Shown: positions 1 to 8,210 of the stretch, piece by piece
Numbering within the stretch: the first letter of the stretch is position 1
How the letters are laid out: each line of letters opens with the position of its first letter
Assembly (NCBI GenBank): GCA_938002605.1
Contig: CALLAF010000031.1
Coordinates: forward strand, 1 to 64,000
Direction of reading: 5' to 3'
Length of the DNA: 64,000 nt
Source of the DNA: an uncultured Paracoccaceae bacterium
GTDB taxonomy: Bacteria > Pseudomonadota > Alphaproteobacteria > Rhodobacterales > Rhodobacteraceae
The notes under the pieces: generated by a model
Told to the model about the DNA's origin: nothing
Seen by the model: only the letters and a program-made list of their open reading frames with translations
Database searches by the model: none
Made by a program: the position numbers and the translations under genes

Positions 1-76
1 ACCCACGATGCTTCAGGGCCGTGTTATAATCTGACCAGTTCGTGGTCTTATATGTCGTCGGTGTCCAACTGCTCAT
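1..76 (-). CDS. IS5-family transposase, N-terminal fragment (runs off window)
   Basis: The minus-strand frame from ATG at 76 gives about 25 residues with the core YKTTNWSDYNTALKHRG. This matches the conserved N-terminus of IS5/IS903 DDE transposases (KxTNWxxYNxALxxRG, normally followed by a hydrophobic W/FD segment). The rest of the gene lies left of the window, so the DDE catalytic residues cannot be seen and intactness is unknown. The frame is too short for automatic ORF calling and was read by hand from the inverted-repeat end inward. Confidence 0.75.
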   Translation of the reverse strand, partial: MSSWTPTTYKTTNWSDYNTALKHRG

Positions 77-140
77 CCACGCCAGCTAGCACACTCGATT
101 CATACAGTGAATCCTAGAAGCCGATTTGTGCAACAAAGCC
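1..140 (-). mobile_element. End of an IS5-family (IS903 group) insertion sequence, cut by the window edge
   Basis: Read on the minus strand, the element starts at 140 with GGCTTTGTTGCACAAATCGG, which closely resembles the IS903-type terminal inverted repeat (GGCTTTGTTGAATAAATC). A transposase frame begins 64 bases inside it. The reading frame of the neighbouring deacetylase gene loses family similarity exactly at this boundary, so the junction is seen directly. IS903-group elements usually duplicate 9 bp of target; 141-149 (gcgtgcgcc) would be one copy, but the other end is outside the window and cannot be checked. Confidence 0.85.
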
Positions 141-438
141 GCGTGCGCCGCCCTAATTCGCCGCCACCTGCGTCAGATAATGCTTTGAATTCATCAAGAT
201 AATGTGCGGGGTGTACGCGCAGCAAATCTGCGCGGGAGGCCATGTCTGCGCCGCGCATTTCCAGATCACGGGCAAGGCCGGTGACTTCGATCAGGTTTTT
301 AAGCCGACGTTTGGTTTCGGGGCTTTCAGGAAGACCACCATCAAGCGGTTGCACCAAGCCGCCAACAGGTAACATGCCCGCATAATTTCCGCCGCCATGC
401 CAAAAGCTGCGTTCATCCCAGAAAAATCCTGTGGTCAT
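141..438 (-). pseudogene. Class II histone deacetylase / acetylpolyamine amidohydrolase, N-terminal remnant
   Basis: The first 99 residues (starting MTTGFFWDERSFWHGGGNYA) match the N-terminus of bacterial class II HDAC-like zinc hydrolases, which deacetylate acetylpolyamines or acetyl-lysine and are normally about 370 residues long. Similarity continues through SDAGGGELGRRT and stops at base 141, where the IS903-type end begins; 13 unrelated residues encoded by the element follow before a stop at 100-102. The catalytic His-His and Asp zinc ligands lie in the lost part, so the remnant should be inactive. Its start codon overlaps the stop of the upstream 79-residue gene by 4 bp (435-438), showing that the two were an operon. 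Whether the remainder survives beyond the element is outside the window. Confidence 0.85.
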
Positions 439-674
439 GTTTTGCGCAATTGATAAACGCCTTCGGGAAGATCAAGCGCCGCCTGCAGATCGCGTAACTG
501 GCTGAATGATATGGTGATTTGCACGGGTTCATCGCTGCGCGGATCGATTTGGGTGACCGTGATGCAATCGTCTAAAGCATGCACAATGACATCATCCAGT
601 AGCGGAGCTGCCCCTTCATCAACAAGGGTCACAACGGTCGCGTCATAATCGTGTTCGATGGTAAACATGAACAA
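435..674 (-). CDS. Small conserved hypothetical protein upstream of the deacetylase gene
   Basis: A 79-residue acidic protein (MFMFTIEHDYDATVVTLVDEG...) with no signal peptide or membrane segment. Its predicted strand-rich N-terminal half and the closing segment SQLRDLQAALDLPEGVYQ suggest a small folded domain. I do not recognise the family. The stop codon overlaps the deacetylase start by 4 bp, so it is translationally coupled to that gene and has probably lost its partner through the IS insertion. The second Met (residue 3) is an alternative start. Function unknown. Confidence 0.7.
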   Translation of the reverse strand: MFMFTIEHDYDATVVTLVDEGAAPLLDDVIVHALDDCITVTQIDPRSDEPVQITISFSQLRDLQAALDLPEGVYQLRKT

Positions 675-893
675 AGCCTAGCGCGGCGTTTGACAGGGCG
701 CAAGCGGCTGGTGCGAAACGAAAAAGGGCGCCGCCCATAATTTGCGACACCCTTTGTAACTTGGCCCAAATCTGGTTCGTAATAACCTTGGTGGGCCTGT
801 AACTATCAACCGAATATGCTATGTTTTTAGCTGAATTCTGAATGGGAGTCAGGTCATGGATTCCATACCTCTTGATTTGATGGTGCGCCTGTT

Positions 894-1244
894 TTGAAAA
901 TTATCCAGAATGTTGTCAGTGATCGCGGGTCGAAATATGCGGTTTCGGGCGGGCCTGCCGGGTCTGCGGCTGAGGCCCGCGATTTCATTAAGGCGCTGTG
1001 CCGAAACAAGAAATTCGCGAAGGCCACGCATAATACATGGGCCGTTTTGCTGCCCGATGCGCCATTGAAAAACGATGACGGCGAAAGCGGCGCGGGCATG
1101 GTAATCTTGCGGATGTTGGAACGCGAAGACCTGCAAAACCATATCATCGTGGTGACGCGCTGGTACGGCGGCAAACACCTTGGCGGGGATCGGTTCCGGC
1201 ATGTGCAAGACTGCGTGCGGGCCTATATCGCGGCGATGGAATAG
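894..1244 (+). CDS. YigZ/IMPACT-family protein (UPF0029)
   Basis: A 116-residue protein with the UPF0029/IMPACT N-terminal domain. Conserved stretches are SDRGSKYAVSGGP, FIKALCRNKKFAKATHNTWA, DDGESGAGMVIL and VTRWYGGKHLGGDRFRHV, the last being the family signature. The family is small and of uncertain biochemical role (linked to translation regulation in eukaryotes). Only this domain is present; the longer C-terminal DUF1949 domain of E. coli YigZ is absent. The start is uncertain. No in-frame ATG exists, the frame opens after a stop at 873-875, and TTG at 894 is the best candidate, without a convincing ribosome binding site. An ATG at 856 lies in another frame and stops at 895-897, so either a non-ATG start or a one-base indel in the T run at 892-895 is possible. 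Confidence 0.8.
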   Translation: MKIIQNVVSDRGSKYAVSGGPAGSAAEARDFIKALCRNKKFAKATHNTWAVLLPDAPLKNDDGESGAGMVILRMLEREDLQNHIIVVTRWYGGKHLGGDRFRHVQDCVRAYIAAME

Positions 1245-1269
1245 GCGCACAGCATCAGGGGAGCGCTTG

Positions 1270-1380
1270 GACCTCGGGGTGGGTGCGAAACGCCCTCCCC
1301 ATGGGGGAGGGTTTGCGCCGTCTCGGAATTGATCCAGTGGATCAATTCAGGCGAAAACGGGCGAAGCCCCGGCCCGGGCG
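1270..1380 (+). repeat. Dispersed two-module palindromic intergenic repeat, copy 1
   Basis: Module A (1270-1310) includes ggtgggtgcgaaacgccc and the near-palindrome ctccccatgggggag. Module B (1318-1380) includes ccgtctcggaa, a perfect 10-bp-arm palindrome GAATTGATCC agt GGATCAATTC (1326-1348), and a GC-rich end (gaagccccggcccgggcg). Both modules recur in inverted orientation and swapped order at 24340-24480. The element lies between convergent yigZ and the 1446-2060 gene. It is non-coding and mildly REP-like, and could act as a transcript end. Confidence 0.7.
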
Positions 1381-1445
1381 CTGCCCGGCTGCGCCGGGCA
1401 AGTCTTTTGGTGGTTAACCGGTGCCACATTGTCCGCATTTATGAA

Positions 1446-2060
1446 TCAATTTTTCAGACATTCCGCGAATTGATCGCTCAACAAAAGGTGCTCAATCGGA
1501 ACCTCAAAATTATCTAAACGCGTGATGCACAAAAGGATTTTGGATGGGGTCGCGCGTTGCTGCGGATGTCGCATTGGCGGCAATGCATCAATAGTAGCGA
1601 GCAGTTCGTCGGTGAAATATCCGCACTCAGGCGTTGTCTCGCACACTGCGATAATGGCCTGTAGCTCCAACGCATATGCCGTCTTTGCATAAATTTCAGC
1701 GCGCGCAAAATCTTGGTTGGATTGGAAAACATAAAAAGCCAGCCGTCCTGCTTCGTCAGCGATTGAAAGCGTGCCCATTGGTCTGCCCGCCATCTCACTT
1801 TGAATTGCAGCAATGTTCCTTGCGACGAAGCTTCTTGTGCCCACTTTATCCAGATAGGTGGTAAGAAATTCTGATGAACTTAGGTTGCGATTTTCGATGA
1901 CCCATATTGTTGTTTCGTCACATCCTGACAGGTCAGTCGGGTTAGATCGGTCCAAGAATTCAAGATATTGAGGGCAAATATCCAACGGCGGCCTATGATA
2001 TTCAGCGCTGGCTTGGGACGCAAAAATTGAGATGACGGTTGCTATGAGTATTCTAATCAT
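1446..2060 (-). CDS. Secreted/periplasmic hypothetical protein
   Basis: A 204-residue protein with a typical N-terminal signal peptide: MIRI, a hydrophobic stretch and the cleavage motif ASQASA before residue 20. The mature part holds six cysteines (DIC, SGC, AVCETTPEC, LLC, AEC), compatible with periplasmic disulfides. No enzyme motif or known domain is evident. It starts 36 bases downstream of the rimO stop on the same strand and may be cotranscribed with rimO. Function unknown; coding is supported by the signal peptide and the absence of a better competing frame. Confidence 0.65.
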   Translation of the reverse strand: MIRILIATVISIFASQASAEYHRPPLDICPQYLEFLDRSNPTDLSGCDETTIWVIENRNLSSSEFLTTYLDKVGTRSFVARNIAAIQSEMAGRPMGTLSIADEAGRLAFYVFQSNQDFARAEIYAKTAYALELQAIIAVCETTPECGYFTDELLATIDALPPMRHPQQRATPSKILLCITRLDNFEVPIEHLLLSDQFAECLKN

Positions 2061-2096
2061 ATCGCTTTTGGTATCAATATTGTCGCGCTGCGATTT

Positions 2097-3491
2097 CTAG
2101 GAAGCCAAGCGCGCCCACAAATCATACTCCCCCGCTTCCTCAACCACAACTTGCAATACATCCCCCACGGCCAACCCGTCTGCCCCTTCGTCGATAAACA
2201 GGTTTCCGTCGATCTCGGGGGCGTCGGCCCATGTGCGGCAAGTGGCGATGCCGTCTTCGTCGATGTCGTCGACAATGACTTCGAGCGTTTTACCGACTTT
2301 GGCTTCCAATTTCGCCTCAGATATCGCTTGGGCTTTGGCCATGAAGCGGTCCCAGCGGTCTTGTTTGACCTCTGGCGCGACGTGGTCTGGCAGGGCGTTG
2401 GACCGTGCGCCCTCGACGTTTTCGTATTGAAAGCAGCCAACGCGGTCGAGCTGGGCTTCGTCCAGCCAATCAAGCATGTGCTGGAATTCTGCCTCGGTCT
2501 CGCCGGGGTAGCCGACGATAAACGTCGATCGCAGCGTGATATCGGGGCAGATTTCGCGCCACGCCCGGATTTCATCCAGCGTTTTCGCCCCCGCCGCAGG
2601 CCGCGCCATCCGCCGCAGCACATCGGGGTGGGAATGTTGGAACGGGATATCCAGATAGGGCAGGATACCGTTAGAGCGCTCCGCCATCAGCGGAATCAGG
2701 TCGCGCACATGCGGGTAGGGGTAGACGTAGTGCAGCCGCACCCACGCCCCAAGTTTCCCCAATTCCCGTGTCAGATCAAGGATATGGCTGCGCACCGTGT
2801 CGTCTTTCCACGGGTTAACGTCATATTTACGGTCCAGCCCATAGGCTGAGGTATCTTGAGAAATCACAAGGAGTTCTTTGACGCCCGCGCTGACCAGTTT
2901 TTCCGCCTCGCGCAGCACCGCATGTGCAGGCCGTGACGCCAATTTGCCGCGCATATCGGGGATGATGCAGAACTTGCATTTGTGGTTACAGCCTTCGGAA
3001 ATTTTCAGGTAGCTGTAGTGCCGGGGTGTCAGCGATACGCCTGTGCCGGGTAGCAGATCAATGAACGGATCGGGGCTAGGCGGAACCGCCCCATGTACCG
3101 CGTCAAGCACCTGTTCGTATTGGTGCGGCCCGGTGACGGCCAGAATGTTGGGGTGGTGTTCGCGGATGTAATCGGGTTCGGCGCCCAAACATCCGGTGAC
3201 GATGACCTTGCCGTTCTCTGTTAGTGCCTCGCCGATGGCATCAAGGGATTCTGCCTTGGCACTGTCAAGGAACCCGCAGGTATTCACGATCACGGCCTCG
3301 GCCCCGGAATAGTCGGGGGAAATCGCATACCCTTCGGCGCGCAAACGGGTCAGGATGCGTTCACTGTCTACCAATGCTTTGGGGCAGCCCAGACTGACCA
3401 TACCGATGGTCGGCTGGCCGGGGCGGCTGGCGTCGGTGATTTTGGCCGCAGGGGCCAAGTCGGGGCGGAGGTTTGGCGGGTTTTGCGTCAT
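2097..3491 (-). CDS. rimO: Ribosomal protein S12 methylthiotransferase RimO
   Basis: A 464-residue radical-SAM methylthiotransferase that modifies the beta carbon of the conserved aspartate of ribosomal protein S12 in the cytoplasm. The N-terminal UPF0004 domain carries the three auxiliary-cluster cysteines at about C36 (SLGCPK), C72 (VNTCGF) and C101 (VTGCLG). The radical-SAM motif CxxxCxxC follows at C168/C172/C175 ([10 protein letters not shown]). A TRAM-like domain closes the protein (about 395-460). The combination [12 protein letters not shown] and the absence of a MiaB-type tRNA signature identify RimO rather than MiaB. Length is normal. The ATG start at 3491 keeps the usual short variable N-terminal extension. 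The gene is followed on the same strand by the secreted hypothetical protein. Confidence 0.95.
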   Translation of the reverse strand: MTQNPPNLRPDLAPAAKITDASRPGQPTIGMVSLGCPKALVDSERILTRLRAEGYAISPDYSGAEAVIVNTCGFLDSAKAESLDAIGEALTENGKVIVTGCLGAEPDYIREHHPNILAVTGPHQYEQVLDAVHGAVPPSPDPFIDLLPGTGVSLTPRHYSYLKISEGCNHKCKFCIIPDMRGKLASRPAHAVLREAEKLVSAGVKELLVISQDTSAYGLDRKYDVNPWKDDTVRSHILDLTRELGKLGAWVRLHYVYPYPHVRDLIPLMAERSNGILPYLDIPFQHSHPDVLRRMARPAAGAKTLDEIRAWREICPDITLRSTFIVGYPGETEAEFQHMLDWLDEAQLDRVGCFQYENVEGARSNALPDHVAPEVKQDRWDRFMAKAQAISEAKLEAKVGKTLEVIVDDIDEDGIATCRTWADAPEIDGNLFIDEGADGLAVGDVLQVVVEEAGEYDLWARLAS

Positions 3492-3530
3492 GCCAGCCCT
3501 ATAGCGCGGGGCGGGCGCCTTGGGAATGGC

Positions 3531-3926
3531 TCAGTTGCGCGGACCATTGGGGCGCGATAGCACATATGTGGCCGCGCCGATCATGCAGATGGCTTGGATT
3601 AGGATTAATTGGGGGCGTAGACCCGCGATGATACTGCCGGTCAGCGCGGCAGTCATCATCACAACGGCGATGGCTTTATACCGCGGGGCAATCGCGCCAT
3701 TTTCGCGCCAATCGGCGATGATCGGTCCAAAAATGCGGTGATCTTCAAGATAACGATGCATCCGCGGTGAGCCTTTGCTAAACCCAAATGCCGCGAGGAT
3801 CACAAACGGGGTGGTCGGCAGGACTGGCAACACCACCCCAATCGCGCCCAAACCCAGCGCGGCCCAGCCCAACAACAGCCAAAGGCCGCGCATAATTGTT
3901 TTCCGAGAGGTGGGGGTAAAAGGCAC
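3531..3926 (-). CDS. DUF454 (YbaN-like) inner membrane protein
   Basis: A 131-residue protein of the DUF454/YbaN family, small inner-membrane proteins of unknown function. The first hydrophobic segment (LLLGWAALGLGAIGVVLPVLPTTPFVILAAFGFSKGSPR) contains the family motif GxxLPxLPTTPF. It is followed by the conserved HRYLEDHRIFGPIIADWRENGAI, and then two more hydrophobic helices near residues 85-125. The listed start is a GTG at 3926 preceded by AGGA; the internal Met12 (base 3893) is an alternative. It stands alone upstream of rimO on the same strand. Confidence 0.85.
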   Translation of the reverse strand: MPFTPTSRKTIMRGLWLLLGWAALGLGAIGVVLPVLPTTPFVILAAFGFSKGSPRMHRYLEDHRIFGPIIADWRENGAIAPRYKAIAVVMMTAALTGSIIAGLRPQLILIQAICMIGAATYVLSRPNGPRN

Positions 3927-3992
3927 GCGAATCCTGACCTGACAAAGCTATCTGCCGTTTTAGATAAGCCAAAGCTTGCCCGATGTAAGGGG

Positions 3993-5453
3993 ATGGTGGA
4001 AGGTAATGGGATATTTTCCACAGGTGATTACTTGACCCCGCTCAAAGACCCCAACCAAAACCCTTGGTACATCCTGATGACACTGCACGGCGAACAGACG
4101 GGGGAAACGATTGATCGGGAGTTGCACGAAAGGAACCGCAAGCTGTGGAATGCTTGGGCGTGTCAGGGGATGACGGTAAAAGAACGACATACGGTTGCCG
4201 ACACGATCAAAATTGATTTTGAGGAGACTGCTTGGAATGACGTCGTTGCCGATGAGGTTGCTGCGCTGTTTCAAAAGGAATGGGGGCAGCGCAATGGGGT
4301 TGATAGTATAGTTCCTAATATCCCACTTCCCAGCGAATTCGTATGGATGGCTAAGCTGTGTTTTAGGCGTAAAGTGATTGCCACAAGGATGGTGTTTGGT
4401 GTGAGTATTTTTTCGGGATCATGTTTCAAACTTGGGGTCGAGTTCGTCGAAACCTATTTTTCTGAATTAGCACAATTTAATCATGTGACTTTCTGCAAAG
4501 AGGCAAACTATCAACATGCCAATTTCAACGCCGACCTTATTGTGTTGGGTGCTAAATTTTATTGCCCTGCTAATTTTATGAATACAAAGATGACGCGATA
4601 CGCGAATTTTGACGGAACAGCCTTTTCAGAAACCGCAGTTTTTAGCTATGCTGAATTTGTAGGTATTACATCTTTTAACAAAGTGTCGTTTTTGACGGCA
4701 TGTTCGTTTAGACGTTGTAAATTTTTGGATCTGACATACTTCTTAAAGACTCGCTTTGGTGGTCCGGAAGTCATGTCGGATCATTCTATCGATTTTACAG
4801 AAGCTGTTTTTGACGGACCGACATCGTTCGAGGAATGTTACTTTGCCTCCCGCCTTCCAGATATGACAGGGGCGACGCTTCACGAAACCACAACAATTAC
4901 AGCGGATTTTGCGCATTGGCCGATACTCCGGCCCAGTTGGCTAACGCGTTTGGATATATGGCTTCGCTTGCGAAAAAAGGTCAACTATTCAAAGCAATCT
5001 CCAAAGGAAATCAAGGCATCATCTGCGCGTTTGCGCCATGCAATGGCAAAACAAATGTTGCCCGAAGAAGAGCATTTCTTTTTTCGCCGTGAGATGTGGG
5101 CGGCTGCGCGTAGCGGTAAAATACTGCCACGCATGCCTATCTTAAGTTTCGAGTTTCTATCGGACTATGGGTACTCAATTTCAAGGCCAATAGGCTGGCT
5201 ACTTTGCCTTTGGTTGATTGGCATATTTGTCTATGTGGGACGTACTACAATGGGGTGGTGGGACGCGGCAGCTTATTCCTTTGCCGCGATGTTTAAATTT
5301 TTCGGATTTCAGCGCACCTATTTGGCCAAAGAAACATTGGGGCTTGCTGATTTTCCTTGGATGGAGACCTTCGCTGCGACCCAAACCGTTCTAGGCTTTA
5401 TCTTGCTGTTCTTTCTTGGCCTTGGTCTGCGCACGCGTTTCCGGCTGCGGTAG
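3993..5453 (+). CDS. Pentapeptide-repeat protein with C-terminal membrane domain
   Basis: A 486-residue protein in three parts. The N-terminal 110 residues include NPWYILMTLHGEQTGE and ELHERNRKLWNAWACQGM, a segment I recognise from related alphaproteobacterial pentapeptide-repeat proteins. The middle (about 150-290) is a degenerate pentapeptide-repeat solenoid with a Phe/Leu every five residues (ANYQHANFNADLI, ANFDGTAFSETAVFSYAEF). The C-terminal 100 residues have two transmembrane helices (about 405-425 and 455-480) flanking AAAYSFAAMFKFFGF, a re-entrant loop-like stretch reminiscent of small ion-channel pore domains. The solenoid probably faces the cytoplasm. The gene is more AT-rich than its neighbours. 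Function unknown; the channel idea is inference. The start ATG lacks a clear Shine-Dalgarno sequence. Confidence 0.75.
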   Translation: MVEGNGIFSTGDYLTPLKDPNQNPWYILMTLHGEQTGETIDRELHERNRKLWNAWACQGMTVKERHTVADTIKIDFEETAWNDVVADEVAALFQKEWGQRNGVDSIVPNIPLPSEFVWMAKLCFRRKVIATRMVFGVSIFSGSCFKLGVEFVETYFSELAQFNHVTFCKEANYQHANFNADLIVLGAKFYCPANFMNTKMTRYANFDGTAFSETAVFSYAEFVGITSFNKVSFLTACSFRRCKFLDLTYFLKTRFGGPEVMSDHSIDFTEAVFDGPTSFEECYFASRLPDMTGATLHETTTITADFAHWPILRPSWLTRLDIWLRLRKKVNYSKQSPKEIKASSARLRHAMAKQMLPEEEHFFFRREMWAAARSGKILPRMPILSFEFLSDYGYSISRPIGWLLCLWLIGIFVYVGRTTMGWWDAAAYSFAAMFKFFGFQRTYLAKETLGLADFPWMETFAATQTVLGFILLFFLGLGLRTRFRLR

Positions 5454-5471
5454 GGTGGATCTTGATCCACC
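5454..5471 (+). terminator. GGTGGATC hairpin repeat, probable bidirectional terminator
   Basis: Perfect 8-bp arms GGTGGATC (5454-5461) and GATCCACC (5464-5471) with a 2-base spacer, lying between the convergent pentapeptide-repeat gene and gcrA. The left arm begins one base after the pentapeptide gene stop. Related hairpins occur at 14388-14436 and 28887-28910, so it belongs to a small dispersed family placed at gene ends. Confidence 0.55.
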
Positions 5472-5483
5472 TTACCTCAAATA

Positions 5484-6086
5484 TTACCGGCGGCGGTCGC
5501 GGCGCGATGACATGGGTTGGAATGCAACACCCACATGGGCTTCGCAGTAGGGTTTACCAGCTTGAACGGGTAGTCCGCAAAACCAGAAATCATCTGTTGC
5601 CGGATCACCGACTGGCCATTTGCAGGTCTTTTCGGTCAGCTCCATCAGGCTGATGCGCTTGGCACCTTTTTCGACTTCGTTGACTTTGGCCAAAGCCTCT
5701 GGGCTGATTTCATTGGCAGATGGTTGCGGTGGCAACGGCTGACCTGCGGGAATAATCGCGCGGCGGGCCGCTGAAATCGGAATGCCGTTTTCGTCCAACT
5801 CAACCTCTTCTTTGACCGCGGGCACAGAGGCCGCGGGCGCAGGTTTTGCTTTGGGCGCGGGTTTAGGCGCTGCGGGTTTGGGCGCTGCGGCGGGTTTTTC
5901 CTTGGGGGCAGCTTTGGGCGCTGCGGCACCGCTGGCCGCAGCCCGGTTTGAAAGACCAAGGCGATGCACCTTGCCGATTACAGCATTGCGGGTCACGCCG
6001 CCCAGTTCTTTGGCGATTTGGCTCGCGGACTGGCCTTCGCCCCACATCTTTTTGAGCGTCTCAACGCGCTCGTCTGTCCAGGACAT
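5484..6086 (-). CDS. gcrA: GcrA cell cycle regulator
   Basis: A 200-residue alphaproteobacterial cell-cycle transcription factor. In Caulobacter GcrA binds sigma-70 holoenzyme and CcrM-methylated promoters. The N-terminal helix-turn-helix reads MSWTDERVETLKKMWGEGQS, then ASQIAKELGGVTRNAVIGKVHRLGLSNR (to about residue 47). A long Ala/Pro/Lys-rich linker (about 48-95) follows. The C-terminal sigma-interacting domain (about 145-190) holds the conserved TCKWPVGDP, FWFCGLP and YCEAHVGVAFQP. The linker is low-complexity and somewhat longer than in the model protein. The ATG start fits the family exactly. It is divergent from the ABC permease gene with about 200 bp between them. Confidence 0.95.
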   Translation of the reverse strand: MSWTDERVETLKKMWGEGQSASQIAKELGGVTRNAVIGKVHRLGLSNRAAASGAAAPKAAPKEKPAAAPKPAAPKPAPKAKPAPAASVPAVKEEVELDENGIPISAARRAIIPAGQPLPPQPSANEISPEALAKVNEVEKGAKRISLMELTEKTCKWPVGDPATDDFWFCGLPVQAGKPYCEAHVGVAFQPMSSRRDRRR

Positions 6087-6296
6087 ATGGATTCCTTTGG
6101 TTCAGTGGGCCGGATAAGGTGATTTATCGGACCTAAAAATCTGTTCAAGCCTTACAATAGTCTTTGTGCGCTGGGATGTGAAGCACGTGATCAAGGTTTT
6201 CGCGCGCTATGGCAGATCGGGCGCAGTTTTATGCCCTTCGTACTGGTCAATTCTGGCGAATAGGTTATGTCACGAGGCAGGCAAAGGAACATGAAT

Positions 6297-7100
6297 ATGA
6301 CCGTAAAATCCGCAATGGGCGTGCGCCGCTTTGGGCGCGTGAACTGGTTGGGCACTTGGACGTTGGTGCGCCGTGAAATCAAGCGTTTTATGAATGTTTG
6401 GTCGCAAACGGTGATGGCACCACTGATCAACGCGGCCCTGTTTTTGATGATTTTCACCATCGCTATAGGGCCGCAGCGCGGGGACGTGATGGGCGTGCCC
6501 TTTATGACGTTTCTTGCGCCGGGCATATTGACCATGACGGTGATCCAAAATGCATTTGCGAATACATCCTCTAGCTTGGCCTCTGCCAAGGTGCAGGGCA
6601 ATATTGTTGATACGTTGATGCCGCCGCTTTCGGCTGGCGAATTGGTCTTTGGCTATATCGGCGGTGCGGTTGCACGCGGGGCGCTGGTCGCGGTTGTAAT
6701 TTCGCTTGGGTCGTTTCTATTTCTTGGCGTTGGCTTGCAAAATCCGGCTTGGGCGATCCTTTTTGTATTGTTGGGCTCTGTGTTGATGGGCGGCTTAGGT
6801 ATGATCGCAGGCATATTTGCCAATAGGTTTGACCAGTTTTCGGCGATTTCGAATTTTCTGGTCACGCCGCTCGCGTTTTTATCGGGCACTTTCTATTCCA
6901 TCGATGCGCTGCCCGGTTTCTTGCAAAGGCTTAGCCATGTGAACCCGTTTTTCTACATTATTGACGGTGTGCGTTTCGGGATGATTGGCGTGTCTGATAG
7001 CAACCCTTGGGTTGGCTTATGTGTCGTTGGTGTTGCGTGCCTGCTTGTCCTTGGTATCTGCCTGCGTTGGATGCACACAGGCTATCGGCTCAAAGCTTAG
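6297..7100 (+). CDS. ABC-2 type transporter permease
   Basis: A permease of about 267 residues with six predicted membrane helices and the ABC-2 layout of YadH/NodJ-type exporters. Visible features are the amphipathic N-terminus WTLVRREIKRFMNVW, the PFMTFLAPGIL helix, and the conserved SPLAFLSGTFYSIDALP-like block (here TPLAFLSGTFYSIDALPGFL), followed by NPFFYIIDGVRFGMIG. No ATPase gene is adjacent, so its partner must be encoded elsewhere; substrate unknown. Start: AAAGGA at 6283-6288 places the best initiation at ATG 6297, with ATG 6291 and 6267 as alternatives. It is convergent with the EamA gene and their stop codons overlap by 4 bp. Confidence 0.88.
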   Translation: MTVKSAMGVRRFGRVNWLGTWTLVRREIKRFMNVWSQTVMAPLINAALFLMIFTIAIGPQRGDVMGVPFMTFLAPGILTMTVIQNAFANTSSSLASAKVQGNIVDTLMPPLSAGELVFGYIGGAVARGALVAVVISLGSFLFLGVGLQNPAWAILFVLLGSVLMGGLGMIAGIFANRFDQFSAISNFLVTPLAFLSGTFYSIDALPGFLQRLSHVNPFFYIIDGVRFGMIGVSDSNPWVGLCVVGVACLLVLGICLRWMHTGYRLKA

Positions 7101-7975
7101 CGTTTTGCGCGCGCTTCTCTCCACCCTAAAATGATGGCGCCGCCAACGATCAAGGTCGCCCCGATCATGCTGATGTGGTCGGGATAGGTTTTGAAAATGA
7201 CACCGTCATAAAGCGTCGCGAAGATAAGCGTGATATAGCTGAAGGGCGTGATGAAACTGGCGTCCGCGCGCGCGACCGCGTTGATAAAACAGGTTTGCGC
7301 GATTGCCATAAGTACCCCAATGCCAGCTAGCGCGCCCCATTGCCCCAAAGTCGGAAGCGCCCAAAACGGCCAAACTGCTGCTGATGCAATCGCCAACCCA
7401 AGCCCGTTGTTGATGAGCAATATTTGGAACGGGGCTTCGCTATTGGCGAGCTTTTTCATGAAAATAAGCTCTGCGCCCATCATCACGGCCGCCCCAACGG
7501 CAAGTAAGCCCGCAAGCTGGAACGTATCTGTGCTGGGGCGCAGCAGAATGAGCGCTCCGATCAACGCGGTAAACGCCGCAAACCAGCGCCACGGGCCAAC
7601 CCGTTCTCCCAGAAACGGGATCGCAAGGATCATTGCAAAGACAGGGTTAAGAAAGCTAATCGCAGTCGCATCTGACAGACGCATATTGGCCGCCGCCGCA
7701 AACATCAGGCTAACCCCACCCCATCCAAACAAGGTGCGCCCAATATGGAGCCGCAATCTGGGCGTTTCGATCCGGGGGCGCGTGATGCTGGCGGCCATGC
7801 CAATTGCGATGAATGCAAACAAGAAACGCCCATGGCTGACCTGCAACGGGTGTAACGGCGGCCCTAAGACATCAGTGCCAAGGGTCTTTGCCAGTAACAT
7901 GGTCCCCGCGATGAATGCAGTTGCCGTCACGATCAGCAAAACCGCAAGGCGCGGGTTATGGGTGGGTAATGTCAT
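7097..7975 (-). CDS. EamA/DMT-family transporter
   Basis: An inner-membrane protein of about 292 residues with ten hydrophobic helices in two homologous EamA halves (about 10-140 and 150-285). Typical motifs are SHGRFLFAFIAIG in helix 2, ATAISFLNPVFAMILAIPFLGERVGPWRW in the first repeat and ITPFSYITLIFATLYDG in the second. EamA proteins export amino acids or small metabolites or act as antiporters; the substrate cannot be read from sequence. The start at ATG 7975 (MTLPTHNPRL) gives the usual short cytoplasmic N-terminus; a GTG at 7993 would add six residues. It is transcribed alone and divergently from argD. Confidence 0.87.
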   Translation of the reverse strand: MTLPTHNPRLAVLLIVTATAFIAGTMLLAKTLGTDVLGPPLHPLQVSHGRFLFAFIAIGMAASITRPRIETPRLRLHIGRTLFGWGGVSLMFAAAANMRLSDATAISFLNPVFAMILAIPFLGERVGPWRWFAAFTALIGALILLRPSTDTFQLAGLLAVGAAVMMGAELIFMKKLANSEAPFQILLINNGLGLAIASAAVWPFWALPTLGQWGALAGIGVLMAIAQTCFINAVARADASFITPFSYITLIFATLYDGVIFKTYPDHISMIGATLIVGGAIILGWREARAKR

Positions 7976-8210
7976 GGTTGCATTTGCCCCCACGGGTATG
8001 GGGATTGCAACGCTAGAAATTTCCGTTCGTTTTTGTCTTCACTGTTGCAATGAATTGCGCTACGCACGGCCTATGAAGACTGATTTGACATATGTAAGCC
8101 GACGCCGACGCTAATTTGCGCCGCCTATTGTCACGTCTTCTTTTAACTCCTCAACATTGACACTCGGCCCTTGGTCTGCACCAATTGGCCTATTGATAAG
8201 GATGATCGCC

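Noticed and set aside
855-900. Programmed frameshift at the start of the YigZ-like gene (ATG 856 frame running into TTTTGAAAA)
   Set aside because: The -1 slip would need a mismatched GUU/UUU pairing and no stimulatory structure is seen; a TTG start or a T-run sequencing error is simpler.
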